Positions 54,976 through 63,383 of a stretch of 64,000 nucleotides of DNA are shown here, one piece after another. The position numbers were made by a program, and so were the translations under genes. The notes under the pieces were generated by a model. It saw nothing but the letters and a program-made list of their open reading frames with translations, was not told the DNA's origin and did not search any database. The stretch covers positions 372,001 through 436,000 of the forward strand of contig CANLQL010000004.1 in assembly GCA_947493265.1 (NCBI GenBank), given 5' to 3'. The stretch comes from an uncultured Litoreibacter sp. (lineage in GTDB: Bacteria > Pseudomonadota > Alphaproteobacteria > Rhodobacterales > Rhodobacteraceae). Positions within the stretch are counted from its first letter, which is position 1, and each line of letters begins with the position of its first letter.

Positions 54976-55848
54976 ATGGGAGTGTTTTCCAGAAAACATA
55001 TTCCAACAAGCCCGTTCCCGCCTGTGCTGTCTCGCAGCAATTCGATTATGACATTTGAATATCGCGACTCGGGGCCCGGACATCGTCCCGCCGAGATTTA
55101 CCAGTATCATTGTCTGGTCATCCCTGTTCAAACAGAGGCGATCCGCATCATCACCACCCAGAATGGGGAGGCCAGACGGCTGACCCTGCATCAAAACGAC
55201 ATCGCGTTGGCATGGGCCGGGACCGATGCCGCTTGGACATGGCTTGATCCGGCGCGCGTTATCCTGATCTGGATCGATCCCGACGCATTTGATGCCTTCC
55301 TTGAGATTGAGTTGCGTCTGCTCCTGCCGGACCGGGACCAGATTGCAGAGCGCATTATCACTGATCCTGACCTGCGCGGTGCGGCGGAACGCATTCGCCA
55401 GGCGGTGGAAAATGCCGGGATCGGCTCGGACATCATATTCGATGCCTTGGCGCGCGTGTTCCTCGTGCTATTTGCCCGCAGACATCTGGGAAATACCCAA
55501 TTGCGCAGCCGGTCGATGCCAGAATTTGGCGTGGGCGAATATACCCGGATCGTCGACTATATCGAAGCCCATCTGGATACGAAAATCACCCCATCCGAAC
55601 TGGCAAAACTCGTCGGGATGAGCGAGGCGGTGTTTTCGCGGAAATTCAAACTGAAAGTGGGAAAATCACCCATGCGCTTTGTCAAAGAGGTCCGGTTGGA
55701 AGCTGCGACAAAGCAGGTTCTTGGGGGTGTGATGGGTTTTTCGGAAATTGCCATGGCATGCGGGTTTTCGGATCAGGCGCATTTCTCGCGCAGCTTCAAA
55801 GCGCATCACGGTGTGTCGCCAAAGCAGTTTCGCAGATCCAGGACTTAG
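54976..55848 (+). CDS. AraC-family transcriptional regulator
   Basis: The protein has 290 residues. The C-terminal ~100 form two helix-turn-helix units (ITPSELAKLVGMSEAVFSRKFK and FSEIAMACGFSDQAHFSRSFK) ending in HHGVSPKQFRR, the AraC signature. The N-terminal part is probably a cupin-like sensor (EIYQYHCLVIP, LTLHQNDIALAW). An AGAGG site precedes ATG 54976. It stands alone, so its targets are unknown. Confidence 0.87.
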   Translation: MGVFSRKHIPTSPFPPVLSRSNSIMTFEYRDSGPGHRPAEIYQYHCLVIPVQTEAIRIITTQNGEARRLTLHQNDIALAWAGTDAAWTWLDPARVILIWIDPDAFDAFLEIELRLLLPDRDQIAERIITDPDLRGAAERIRQAVENAGIGSDIIFDALARVFLVLFARRHLGNTQLRSRSMPEFGVGEYTRIVDYIEAHLDTKITPSELAKLVGMSEAVFSRKFKLKVGKSPMRFVKEVRLEAATKQVLGGVMGFSEIAMACGFSDQAHFSRSFKAHHGVSPKQFRRSRT

Positions 55849-55913
55849 GGATGAAGCTGCGCAAACTTGCGACCAACACAGGGGGGATGGCCGCAAGTTC
55901 GCTGCGTACGTGG

Positions 55914-56222
55914 TTAGTCGTATTCGCCGATATACATCTTGGCCAGTTCTGCCATCGTGTAGTCGTTCGGGTCCACGTTCATCGCTTGCGCAAGTTGCTG
56001 GATACCAGCGGTCATGCCGCGCGACCGTGTAACGACTTCGTTCTGGCCGAGGGTGATAACCTCCCCGACGCTGTCACCAGACAAAACGTCGACCGCCTTG
56101 TTCAAGGATGCCGGGCTCGAGGATTCCGTTTTCATTTTCTCACCGAAATCCTCAGCCGGGCTGGCAATAACCGGGGTCGCCAAAACAGCTGCAAGAGCGG
56201 GCAATATAAAAAACCGTTTCAT
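55914..56222 (-). CDS. Small exported protein, 102 aa
   Basis: A signal peptide (MKKRFFILPALAAVLATPVIASPA) precedes a ~78-residue mature domain with no Cys. The sequence VGEVITLGQNEVVTRSRGMTAGIQQLAQAMNVDPNDYTMAELAKMYIGEYD looks helical and soluble. A GGAG ribosome site is present. No family is recognised, and it does not seem to be in an operon. Confidence 0.65.
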   Translation of the reverse strand: MKRFFILPALAAVLATPVIASPAEDFGEKMKTESSSPASLNKAVDVLSGDSVGEVITLGQNEVVTRSRGMTAGIQQLAQAMNVDPNDYTMAELAKMYIGEYD

Positions 56223-56554
56223 AAAAATCTCCTTTGGTAGGTGGTAACATGCTGCAAATATGGACCTTTTGCGGGTCCGCTGCTTGCATCCCGGCCTCAG
56301 TTTTTTGAACCATACCGTTCAGTTTAGTTTCTGAGGTTCAAAATTCCGCGCCCAATGATTAATTTGCAGGCGCATGTGGGAGGCTGGTTCTGTTCCAATC
56401 CCGTTTCGGCCAGGCGAATCCGCAATGCAACATGACGCGATAAAATCGCTGAAACCTCCGTAAATCCGCTTCTTATCAGCGGGCCGTGTGCCTATAGTCC
56501 GGCGCAACGAAGAGCCGGAAAAATTACCGGTGCAGTGAATTACAGGATCCCTGA
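56223..56554. other. 332-base intergenic region before mipZ
   Basis: The region lies between divergent starts and holds promoters for the exported protein and mipZ. Its most notable feature is the spaced inverted repeat at 56303-56343. No further gene or RNA is recognised. Confidence 0.5.
56303..56343. repeat. Inverted repeat TTTTGAACC-N23-GGTTCAAAA
   Basis: Two perfect nine-base arms are separated by 23 bases in the exported protein-mipZ intergenic region. They may be a bipartite operator or pair in a transcript. They lie about 80 bases upstream of the small exported gene and 212 upstream of mipZ. Confidence 0.5.
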
Positions 56555-57367
56555 ATGGCAGCGCATATTATCGTTTTCGGCAATGAAAAAGGCGGGTCGG
56601 GCAAATCGACCAATTGCATGCATGTCTCAACCGCTCTGGCGCGAATGGGGTTCAAAGTCGGTGCACTGGATCTTGATCTGCGTCAGCGCAGCTTTTCGCG
56701 CTATTGTGAAAACCGGATCCGTCATTCTGACAAAAACGACCTAGGTCTGGCCTGCCCCGAAGTGGTTGAGCTTCCCGAAATTGATCCGGCAATTCTGGCC
56801 CCTGGCGAAAATATCTATGATCGTCGTTTGACCGAAGGCGTCGCGATGATGGACGGGCAATACGACTTCATCGTGATCGATTGCCCCGGTTCGCACACAC
56901 GGCTTAGCCAAGTGGCGCATTCGCTGGCCGACACGCTTGTGACACCGCTAAATGACAGCTTTATCGACTTCGACCTGCTGGCCCGGATTGATCCCGAAAC
57001 CCAAGAGGTCAAAGGCCCCTCTGTTTACGCTGAAATGGTCTGGCAAGCCCGTCAGTTGCGCGCGCAAGCCGGTTTGAAACCAATTGACTGGGTCGTTGTG
57101 CGCAACCGCGTCGGCACCCAGCGCATGCACAACAAAAAGAAGATCACCGATGCTGTCGACGCTTTGGCCAAACGCATCGGATTTCGCGTGGCACCCGGCT
57201 TTTCCGAGCGGGTGATCTTCCGCGAACTGTTCCCACGGGGACTGACATTGCTGGATTTGGCAGATATCGGGATCAAGAACCTCAATATCTCCAACATCGC
57301 CGCACGCAATGAAGTGCGCGAATTGTTGAAGGCGTTGAACCTCCCAGGCGTCGCGATCGAGGTCTGA
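56555..57367 (+). CDS. mipZ: Division-plane positioning ATPase MipZ
   Basis: This 270-residue ParA/MinD-family ATPase has a deviant Walker A (GNEKGGSGKST), LDLDLRQRSFSRYCENR and a Walker B DFIVIDCPGSHTRLS. The GNEKGG and DLDLRQR segments match Caulobacter MipZ. MipZ forms gradients from ParB-bound poles and blocks FtsZ assembly there, so division occurs at midcell. It is encoded alone on the plus strand. Confidence 0.93.
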   Translation: MAAHIIVFGNEKGGSGKSTNCMHVSTALARMGFKVGALDLDLRQRSFSRYCENRIRHSDKNDLGLACPEVVELPEIDPAILAPGENIYDRRLTEGVAMMDGQYDFIVIDCPGSHTRLSQVAHSLADTLVTPLNDSFIDFDLLARIDPETQEVKGPSVYAEMVWQARQLRAQAGLKPIDWVVVRNRVGTQRMHNKKKITDAVDALAKRIGFRVAPGFSERVIFRELFPRGLTLLDLADIGIKNLNISNIAARNEVRELLKALNLPGVAIEV

Positions 57368-57655
57368 TTACTGCTGCACGCGTTGGCGGGCTTTCAGCGC
57401 GTCGAGGCTGCTTTGCGGCAAGGCGGCAGTTTCTTCCGGTGTCAGTGTCGCGGTCTGATATCCCATCCGCTCAAGGCTCCAGGCCATGATCTCGGGGTGG
57501 TTTTCCAGGTATTGCGACGTGTGCTGCATGATCGACAGCTGAATATCCGTACGGGTAAAGCTGCCCGCCATGATCCCAGCCCACATCAGGCATGTGACAG
57601 CAAAAACGAAGCTGACCCAAAACAGGCGGATGCTTCTGAGAATTGTCCAAATCAT
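57368..57655 (-). CDS. Small membrane-anchored protein, 95 aa
   Basis: An N-terminal helix (IRLFWVSFVFAVTCLMWAGIMAG) is followed by a ~65-residue soluble tail (SIMQHTSQYLENHPEIMAWSLERMG). A GAGGTGAG site precedes ATG 57655. It lies 135 bases downstream of fdsA on the same strand but does not resemble FdsC or FdsD. Its stop touches the end of mipZ. Function is unknown. Confidence 0.62.
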   Translation of the reverse strand: MIWTILRSIRLFWVSFVFAVTCLMWAGIMAGSFTRTDIQLSIMQHTSQYLENHPEIMAWSLERMGYQTATLTPEETAALPQSSLDALKARQRVQQ

Positions 57656-57750
57656 TGCTCACCTCAAAATTTGATACGGCAGAGCAAACAGCGACAATCA
57701 GGCGAAATCAGGACGCCATTGTGCCAGTTCCAAGGATTTTAGACGTTTTT

Positions 57751-57785
57751 GAGGTTCGGCCATATCGACCGAACCTCTTGTTTTT
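57751..57785 (+). terminator. Hairpin downstream of fdsA
   Basis: Stem GAGGTTCGG / CCGAACCTC with a nine-base loop is followed on the plus strand by TTGTTTTT. It lies just past the fdsA stop, but its T-run is on the strand opposite to the fds operon, so it may protect the 3' end of that transcript or stop plus-strand readthrough. Confidence 0.5.
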
Positions 57786-57790
57786 AGGAC

Positions 57791-60559
57791 TTATTCTGCT
57801 GCAATTTTTGCGCTTGCCGGTTCAACACGAACCGCAGAAAACTTGAATTCCGGAATTTTCCCAAAAGGATCCAGCGCCGAATTTGTCAGAATATTTGCAG
57901 CCGCTTCAACATAGGCAAAGGGCAAGAAGACGTTGTCTTCCGACACAGCCCGGTCGGCGCGCGCCATCACTTCTAACGACCCGCGACGGGTGGTCAGACG
58001 CACTTTGCCGCCCGGCTCCACGCCCATTTTGCGCAAGGTCCGCGGGTGAAGGGAGCAATTGGCCTCTGGCTCAAGACCATCCAGCACACTGGCCCGCCGG
58101 GTCATCGACCCTGTGTGCCAATGCTCCAGTTGACGGCCGGTGATCAGAATGAACGGGTATTCTGCATCCGGGCTTTCATCCGGTGCAATCACGCTCGCTG
58201 GTGTAAACCGTGCCCGGCCGCCTGCGCGCGGGAAGCCATCCCCGAACACAATCGGTTGGCCCGGATCATCCTCAGACAGTGACGGGTAGGTCACGGCGGT
58301 TTTCTCCAAACGGTCCCACGTGATGTTGTCGAGCGAGCCCATATTCAGCTTCATCTCGGCAAACACTTCGGACGGATGCGTGTAGGTCCAGCCAAGATCA
58401 AGGCGTTTTGCCAGTTCCGTTTCGATCCACCAGTCTTCGCGCGCATCCCCGGGAGGGGCCACGGCCGCCCGGCCCATTTGAACCTGACGGTTGGTGTTGG
58501 TCACCGTGCCGTTCTTTTCTGCCCAAGCAGAGGCTGGCAGGATCACATCCGCGTAGTTCGCTGTTTCCGTGAGGAAAATATCCTGCACAACCAGATGATC
58601 AAGCATCGCCAGCGCATCACGGGCATGACCGACATCCGGGTCAGACATGGCCGGGTTTTCGCCCAGAACATACATGCCCTTGATGTGGCCGTCATGGATC
58701 GCATCCATGATCTCAACCACGGTCAGCCCCTTCTCGTTGGAGAAATCTTCCGACCCCCAGACATCCGTAAATGCGGACCGCACACCATCATCGGTGACGC
58801 TCTGGTAGTCCGGCAGAAACATCGGGATAAGCCCCGCATCTGACGCCCCTTGAACGTTGTTTTGCCCCCGCAGCGGGTGCAGACCCGCACCAGGACGCCC
58901 GACATGGCCACACATCAGCGCAAGACTGATCAGGCAACGCGAATTGTCGGTTCCGTGAATGTGCTGACTGACACCCATGCCCCAGAAGATCATCCCGGCC
59001 TTTGCATTTGCAAAGTCCCGCGCAACAGCACGCAATTGATCCGCCTCAATGCCGCAAATCGCCGACATCTTTTCGGGCGTGAAGGCCTTGAGATGCTCTT
59101 TCATCGCATCCCAGTTTTCGGTGTAGCCCTCGATATACTGACGGTCGTACAATTCTTCTTCGACAATCACATTCATGATCGCATTCAGCATGGAAACATC
59201 CGCACCGGGCCGGAATTGCAGCATATGGGTCGCGTGGCGTTTGAGCCCCTGACCGCGCGGATCCATCACGATTAGCTTGCCGCCACGCTTGGCGAATTGC
59301 TTGAAATACGTCGCCGCGACCGGGTGGTTTTCCGTCGGGTTCGCACCAATGACAATCGCGACATCCGCGTTCTCGATCTCGTTAAAGGTCGCCGTCACCG
59401 CACCCGAGCCCACATTCTCCAGCAACGCAGAGACCGAGGACGCATGGCAAAGCCGTGTGCAGTGATCGACATTGTTGTGCTTGAACGCCTGACGGATCAG
59501 TTTTTGGAACAGATAGGCTTCCTCGTTCGAACATTTGGCGGAGCCGAAGCCCGCGATCTCGCGACCGCGGCCTTTCATGCCGTTTGCCGCGAAATCCAAA
59601 GCCTCGTCCCATGTGGCTTCGCGGAAATGCGTCATCACATTGGACGGATCGACGTTCAGGCCCTTCGCAGGTGCATCTTCGCGCCGGATCAGCGGTTTTG
59701 TCAGACGGTGCGGGTGGTCGATATAGTCGAACCCGAAGCGACCCTTCACGCAAAGTCGATTTTCGTTCGACGGACCTTCGATCCCGTCCACATATTTGAT
59801 TTTGTTGTCTTTAATCTTGAACGACAGTTGGCAACCAACCCCGCAATATGGGCAGACAGACTTCACTTCTTCGTCGTAATCCTTCAGGTCGCCGACCTGG
59901 TTTTCGTCAACAGCGGTGGCCGGCATCAGTGCCCCCGTGGGGCAGGCTTGCACGCATTCGCCGCACGCCACACAAGAAGACGCGCCCATTGGGTCAGACG
60001 TGTCAAACACCGGGAAGGACTGATGTCCCCGACCGGCCATTCCGATCACGTCATTGACCTGAACTTCGCGACACGCGCGCACGCACAGGCCACATTGGAT
60101 GCAAGCATCCAGGTTCACCCGCATCGCAACATGGCTGTCATCAAGCAGCGGCACGTGGGCCGCTTCCATCTTTGGGAACCGGCTTTCAGACACATTGTTT
60201 TCCGCCGCCATGTCCCAGAAATGCGAGGACGCGTCATGGGCTTCTTCCGGCTGATCGGCCACCAGCAGTTCCATCACCAGTTTGCGCGATTTTTCGGCCC
60301 GCTCACTGTTGGTTGTGACGACCATGCCATCCGCTGCATCGCGAATGCACGAAGCGATCAACGTCCGCTCGCCTTCAACCTCGACCATGCAGGCCCGGCA
60401 GTTGCCATCAGGGCGGTAGCCCGGCGCAGGCTTGTGGCACAGATGCGGGATCTTCAGGCCTTGCCCGTTTGCCGCTTCCCAGATCGTGGTGCCCTCGGGC
60501 ACAGTGACGTCCTTGCCATCCAGTGAAAACGTAACGGTTTTTGTTGTGGAATCCAGCAT
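57791..60559 (-). CDS. fdsA: NAD-dependent formate dehydrogenase, alpha subunit
   Basis: This 922-residue molybdenum enzyme oxidises formate to CO2 in the cytoplasm. In order it has an N-terminal [2Fe-2S] domain (CHKPAPGYRPDGNCRACMV...C), two [4Fe-4S] motifs (CIQCGLCVRACREVQ and CVACGECVQACPTG), the Mo-domain cluster CPYCGVGCQLSF, and the active-site Cys in HCTRLCHASSVS (Cys, not selenocysteine). The C-terminal guanylate-binding domain includes ITGRQLEHWHTGSMTRR. The NuoG-type His-Cys3 motif is not evident near HDASSHFWDMA. Its ribosome site GGAGGAG lies in the end of the upstream gene. Confidence 0.93.
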   Translation of the reverse strand: MLDSTTKTVTFSLDGKDVTVPEGTTIWEAANGQGLKIPHLCHKPAPGYRPDGNCRACMVEVEGERTLIASCIRDAADGMVVTTNSERAEKSRKLVMELLVADQPEEAHDASSHFWDMAAENNVSESRFPKMEAAHVPLLDDSHVAMRVNLDACIQCGLCVRACREVQVNDVIGMAGRGHQSFPVFDTSDPMGASSCVACGECVQACPTGALMPATAVDENQVGDLKDYDEEVKSVCPYCGVGCQLSFKIKDNKIKYVDGIEGPSNENRLCVKGRFGFDYIDHPHRLTKPLIRREDAPAKGLNVDPSNVMTHFREATWDEALDFAANGMKGRGREIAGFGSAKCSNEEAYLFQKLIRQAFKHNNVDHCTRLCHASSVSALLENVGSGAVTATFNEIENADVAIVIGANPTENHPVAATYFKQFAKRGGKLIVMDPRGQGLKRHATHMLQFRPGADVSMLNAIMNVIVEEELYDRQYIEGYTENWDAMKEHLKAFTPEKMSAICGIEADQLRAVARDFANAKAGMIFWGMGVSQHIHGTDNSRCLISLALMCGHVGRPGAGLHPLRGQNNVQGASDAGLIPMFLPDYQSVTDDGVRSAFTDVWGSEDFSNEKGLTVVEIMDAIHDGHIKGMYVLGENPAMSDPDVGHARDALAMLDHLVVQDIFLTETANYADVILPASAWAEKNGTVTNTNRQVQMGRAAVAPPGDAREDWWIETELAKRLDLGWTYTHPSEVFAEMKLNMGSLDNITWDRLEKTAVTYPSLSEDDPGQPIVFGDGFPRAGGRARFTPASVIAPDESPDAEYPFILITGRQLEHWHTGSMTRRASVLDGLEPEANCSLHPRTLRKMGVEPGGKVRLTTRRGSLEVMARADRAVSEDNVFLPFAYVEAAANILTNSALDPFGKIPEFKFSAVRVEPASAKIAAE

Positions 60560-60562
60560 GGC

Positions 60563-62272
60563 TCAGATCTCCTCCGGGAAGTGCTTCATCGTCAGGCGGA
60601 TCGGGTTCGGGGCGGCTTGGCCCAGACCGCAGATCGACGCGTCGCCCATCACGGTGCAGAGGTCTTCCAGCAGCTCCTGATCCCAGGTTTCAGCCTGCAT
60701 CAGCTTGACCGCCTTTTCGCAACCCGTGCGGCAGGGCGTGCATTGCCCGCAGCTTTCATCCTCAAAGAATTTCAACATATTCAGCGCGGCGTCCCGCACC
60801 TTGTCCTTGTCCGACAGGATCACAACAGCCGCTGAGCCAATGAAGGAGCCATGGGGCTGCAACGTGTCGAAATCCAGCGGGATGTCATCCATGGACGCTG
60901 GCAACAGACCGGAAGACGGCCCGCCCGGCTGATAGGCTTTGAAGCTGTGGCCATCTATCATGCCGCCGCAAGCGGCGATGATATCGGTCACCGTGGAGCC
61001 AGCTTCCAGCAGATAGACGCCCGGATTTTTCACCCGACCCGACACCGAATAGCTACGCAGCCCTTTGCGGCCGTTCTTTTCGTGCTTGGACAGAATCTCT
61101 GGACCGTCCTGCGCGATCTTTGCGATCCAATAAAGCGTTTCGACATTGTGGACTAGGGTCGGGCGGTTGAAGATGCCCACTTGCGCCACGAAAGGCGGAC
61201 GGTGCCGCGGCAGGCCTCGCTTGCCTTCGATGCTTTCGATCATCGCGCTTTCTTCGCCGCAAATATAAGCCCCTGCCCCACGCCGCAGATCGATATAACC
61301 GGGCGCAACGACGCCAGCAGCCTCAAGTGCTGCGATTTCTGTGGCAAGGATTTCCAAAACGGCAGGGTATTCGTCGCGCATATAGATAAAGCAGGTCTCC
61401 GCCTCGACAGCCCACGCGGCGATCAACATGCCTTCAAGGAAAACATGCGGCTCGCGTTCCAGGTAGTAGCGATCTTTGAAAGTGCCCGGCTCCCCCTCGT
61501 CGCCGTTCACGGCCAGATAACGCGTTCCTTCATTGGCGCGCACAAAGGACCATTTGCGACCAGACGGGAACCCTGCCCCGCCAAGGCCGCGCAGGCCTGA
61601 GGCCAGCATTTCATCTTGCACCTGATCTGGCGTTTTCGCGCCATCCCGCAAGGATTTCAGCGCGCCATACCCACCATTTTCCACATAATTATCATAAGTT
61701 TGATAGTCCGGCATCTTGTGATGCGTGTCTTTGGACGCGACCGCTTCAGCAACTTTTTCCGGGGTCGCGAAGTCAATATGGTTGTGACCAAGTTCAAGCG
61801 TCGGCGCAGTATCGCACCGCCCCATGCAAGGCGCGCGCAGCACACGCACTTCACGGCCACCATTATACTGCGCGGTCAGTTTCGCGATCAGTTCCTGCGC
61901 GCCGGCAAGCTCGCAGGACAGGCTGTCGCAAACGCGGATGGTCAAATCCGGTGGCGTGTCTTCGCCTTCTCTCACCACGTCAAAATGCGCGTAGAAGGAC
62001 GCGACTTCGTAGACCTCCGCCTGCGACATCCGCATTTCACTGGCCAAGGCGCAGATATGATCTGCCGACAGATGTTTGTAGCGGTCCTGAATGAGATGCA
62101 GAAATTCGATCAAAAGGTCACTGCGGCGGGGCTTATCGCCCAACAGGGCCTGCACCTCTTCCAGCGCCCGATCAGAGGGCTGACGGCCCTTCGGTGTCTT
62201 TCGCCCCTTCCCCGGAGCTGATTTCCAAACGCCTTTGCGGTCGTCGGCATTGCGCGTATCAAGTGGTGCCAT
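60563..62272 (-). CDS. fdsB: Formate dehydrogenase, fused gamma-beta subunits
   Basis: The protein has 569 residues. Residues ~40-195 are NuoE/FdsG-like with a [2Fe-2S] site (CDSLSC...CMGRCD). Residues ~200-569 are NuoF/FdsB-like with the NADH/FMN segments GLRGLGGAGFPSGRKW and GAGAYICGEESAMIESIEGKRG, and a [4Fe-4S] site ESCGQCTPCRTGCEK. FdsG and FdsB are separate in Rhodobacter capsulatus, so this is a fusion. It passes electrons from formate to NAD+. It is followed after three bases by fdsA. Confidence 0.9.
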   Translation of the reverse strand: MAPLDTRNADDRKGVWKSAPGKGRKTPKGRQPSDRALEEVQALLGDKPRRSDLLIEFLHLIQDRYKHLSADHICALASEMRMSQAEVYEVASFYAHFDVVREGEDTPPDLTIRVCDSLSCELAGAQELIAKLTAQYNGGREVRVLRAPCMGRCDTAPTLELGHNHIDFATPEKVAEAVASKDTHHKMPDYQTYDNYVENGGYGALKSLRDGAKTPDQVQDEMLASGLRGLGGAGFPSGRKWSFVRANEGTRYLAVNGDEGEPGTFKDRYYLEREPHVFLEGMLIAAWAVEAETCFIYMRDEYPAVLEILATEIAALEAAGVVAPGYIDLRRGAGAYICGEESAMIESIEGKRGLPRHRPPFVAQVGIFNRPTLVHNVETLYWIAKIAQDGPEILSKHEKNGRKGLRSYSVSGRVKNPGVYLLEAGSTVTDIIAACGGMIDGHSFKAYQPGGPSSGLLPASMDDIPLDFDTLQPHGSFIGSAAVVILSDKDKVRDAALNMLKFFEDESCGQCTPCRTGCEKAVKLMQAETWDQELLEDLCTVMGDASICGLGQAAPNPIRLTMKHFPEEI

Positions 62273-62359
62273 TTCGGTGCCTCCCCGGACTTAATTTCCG
62301 GGACAAGACCATTTGCGAGGCGAATGATCAAATCGGATTTATCAATAAAGCGATTTGTT

Positions 62360-63244
62360 TTACTTATTGCTCAGAAGCGTTTTTCTAAGCGCTTCGACCA
62401 CCGGCAACTGCGGCTGCCTGCGGGCAAATATCAGGTCGATTTCCTTGGCCAATTCCGGCTCTTCAAGCGGCAAGACCACTGCCCCATTCAGGTTCCCGGT
62501 AAATTCTGCCAAGACCTCTGGAATGATGGTCGCGGCAAAGCCTTCTCGCACTTGGACCAGCGCGGCCGTGAAGACATTGGTCTCCGAGACGATTTTCGGG
62601 GTCTCCCCAAGTTCCTGAAACATCCGGTCCAGAATACGGCGGTTCAACATCCCCGGCTCCAGAAGGCTCAGCGGCAAGGCAGCGGCCTCTGACCAAGAGG
62701 CAGAGCCAGATTTGCGGGGCGCGATATCCTTGGGGGCCACAAGCACGTAGCGCTCCTGATATAAAGGCTCCGCATCCATCAGATCGTTGGAAACACTGTC
62801 ACTATAGGTAATCCCGGCATCCAGCGTATCATCCTCAATACCCTGCAGGATTTGTAGGGACGACGCGGATCGGATCGACACTTCAATGCCCGGATAGTCC
62901 TCGGCCAGCAATGCCGGGATGCGGCCTGCGTAAACCAGTGCGGTCGGCACCACGCCGATATTCAAACCGCCAGCGACATTGCCTTTGGCTGATTGCACTT
63001 CCTGCTGAAGCGTCTTCGCCTCATCCAGCATCTTGCGCCCCCAGCGCAGGACCGTCTCGCCTTCGTCGGTAAAGCCTTGAAACCTGTTGCCGCGTTTGAC
63101 AATGGACACGTCCAGCTCGGTTTCCAGCTTGCGAATGCGCATTGAAAATGCGGGCTGCGAGATGCCGCACTCCGCCGCTGCGCGGGCAAAATGGTGATGC
63201 CGCGCCAAAGCCAGAAGCAGTTGCATGTCCCGAAGATCAATCAC
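62360..63244 (-). CDS. LysR-family regulator of formate dehydrogenase
   Basis: The ORF extends to 63499, but GTG 63244 gives MIDLRDMQLLLALARHHHFARAAAECGISQPAFSMRIRKLE, the expected LysR N terminus (294 aa); ATG 63226 is an alternative. The effector domain follows with GGLNIGVVPTALVYAG. It lies 87 bases upstream of and on the same strand as fdsB, so I infer control of the formate dehydrogenase genes. It is divergent from the quinone oxidoreductase gene. Confidence 0.85.
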   Translation of the reverse strand: MIDLRDMQLLLALARHHHFARAAAECGISQPAFSMRIRKLETELDVSIVKRGNRFQGFTDEGETVLRWGRKMLDEAKTLQQEVQSAKGNVAGGLNIGVVPTALVYAGRIPALLAEDYPGIEVSIRSASSLQILQGIEDDTLDAGITYSDSVSNDLMDAEPLYQERYVLVAPKDIAPRKSGSASWSEAAALPLSLLEPGMLNRRILDRMFQELGETPKIVSETNVFTAALVQVREGFAATIIPEVLAEFTGNLNGAVVLPLEEPELAKEIDLIFARRQPQLPVVEALRKTLLSNK

Positions 63245-63383
63245 GCGTTCAACCCTGTATCGTCTCAGGGCGCTATCTTGCCCGGATTTCGGCGGATGGA
63301 AACCCCTTTGACGGACTTCGCCTTGCAACCAAACCGACAGGCAGCTTAGATCGTGCCAAACCAGCATTTTCCGGGGGATACAA

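Noticed and set aside
59297-60526. 409-aa plus-strand ORF
   Set aside because: It lies entirely antisense to fdsA, whose iron-sulfur and Mo motifs are clear; the antisense frame is open because of codon bias and has no family likeness.
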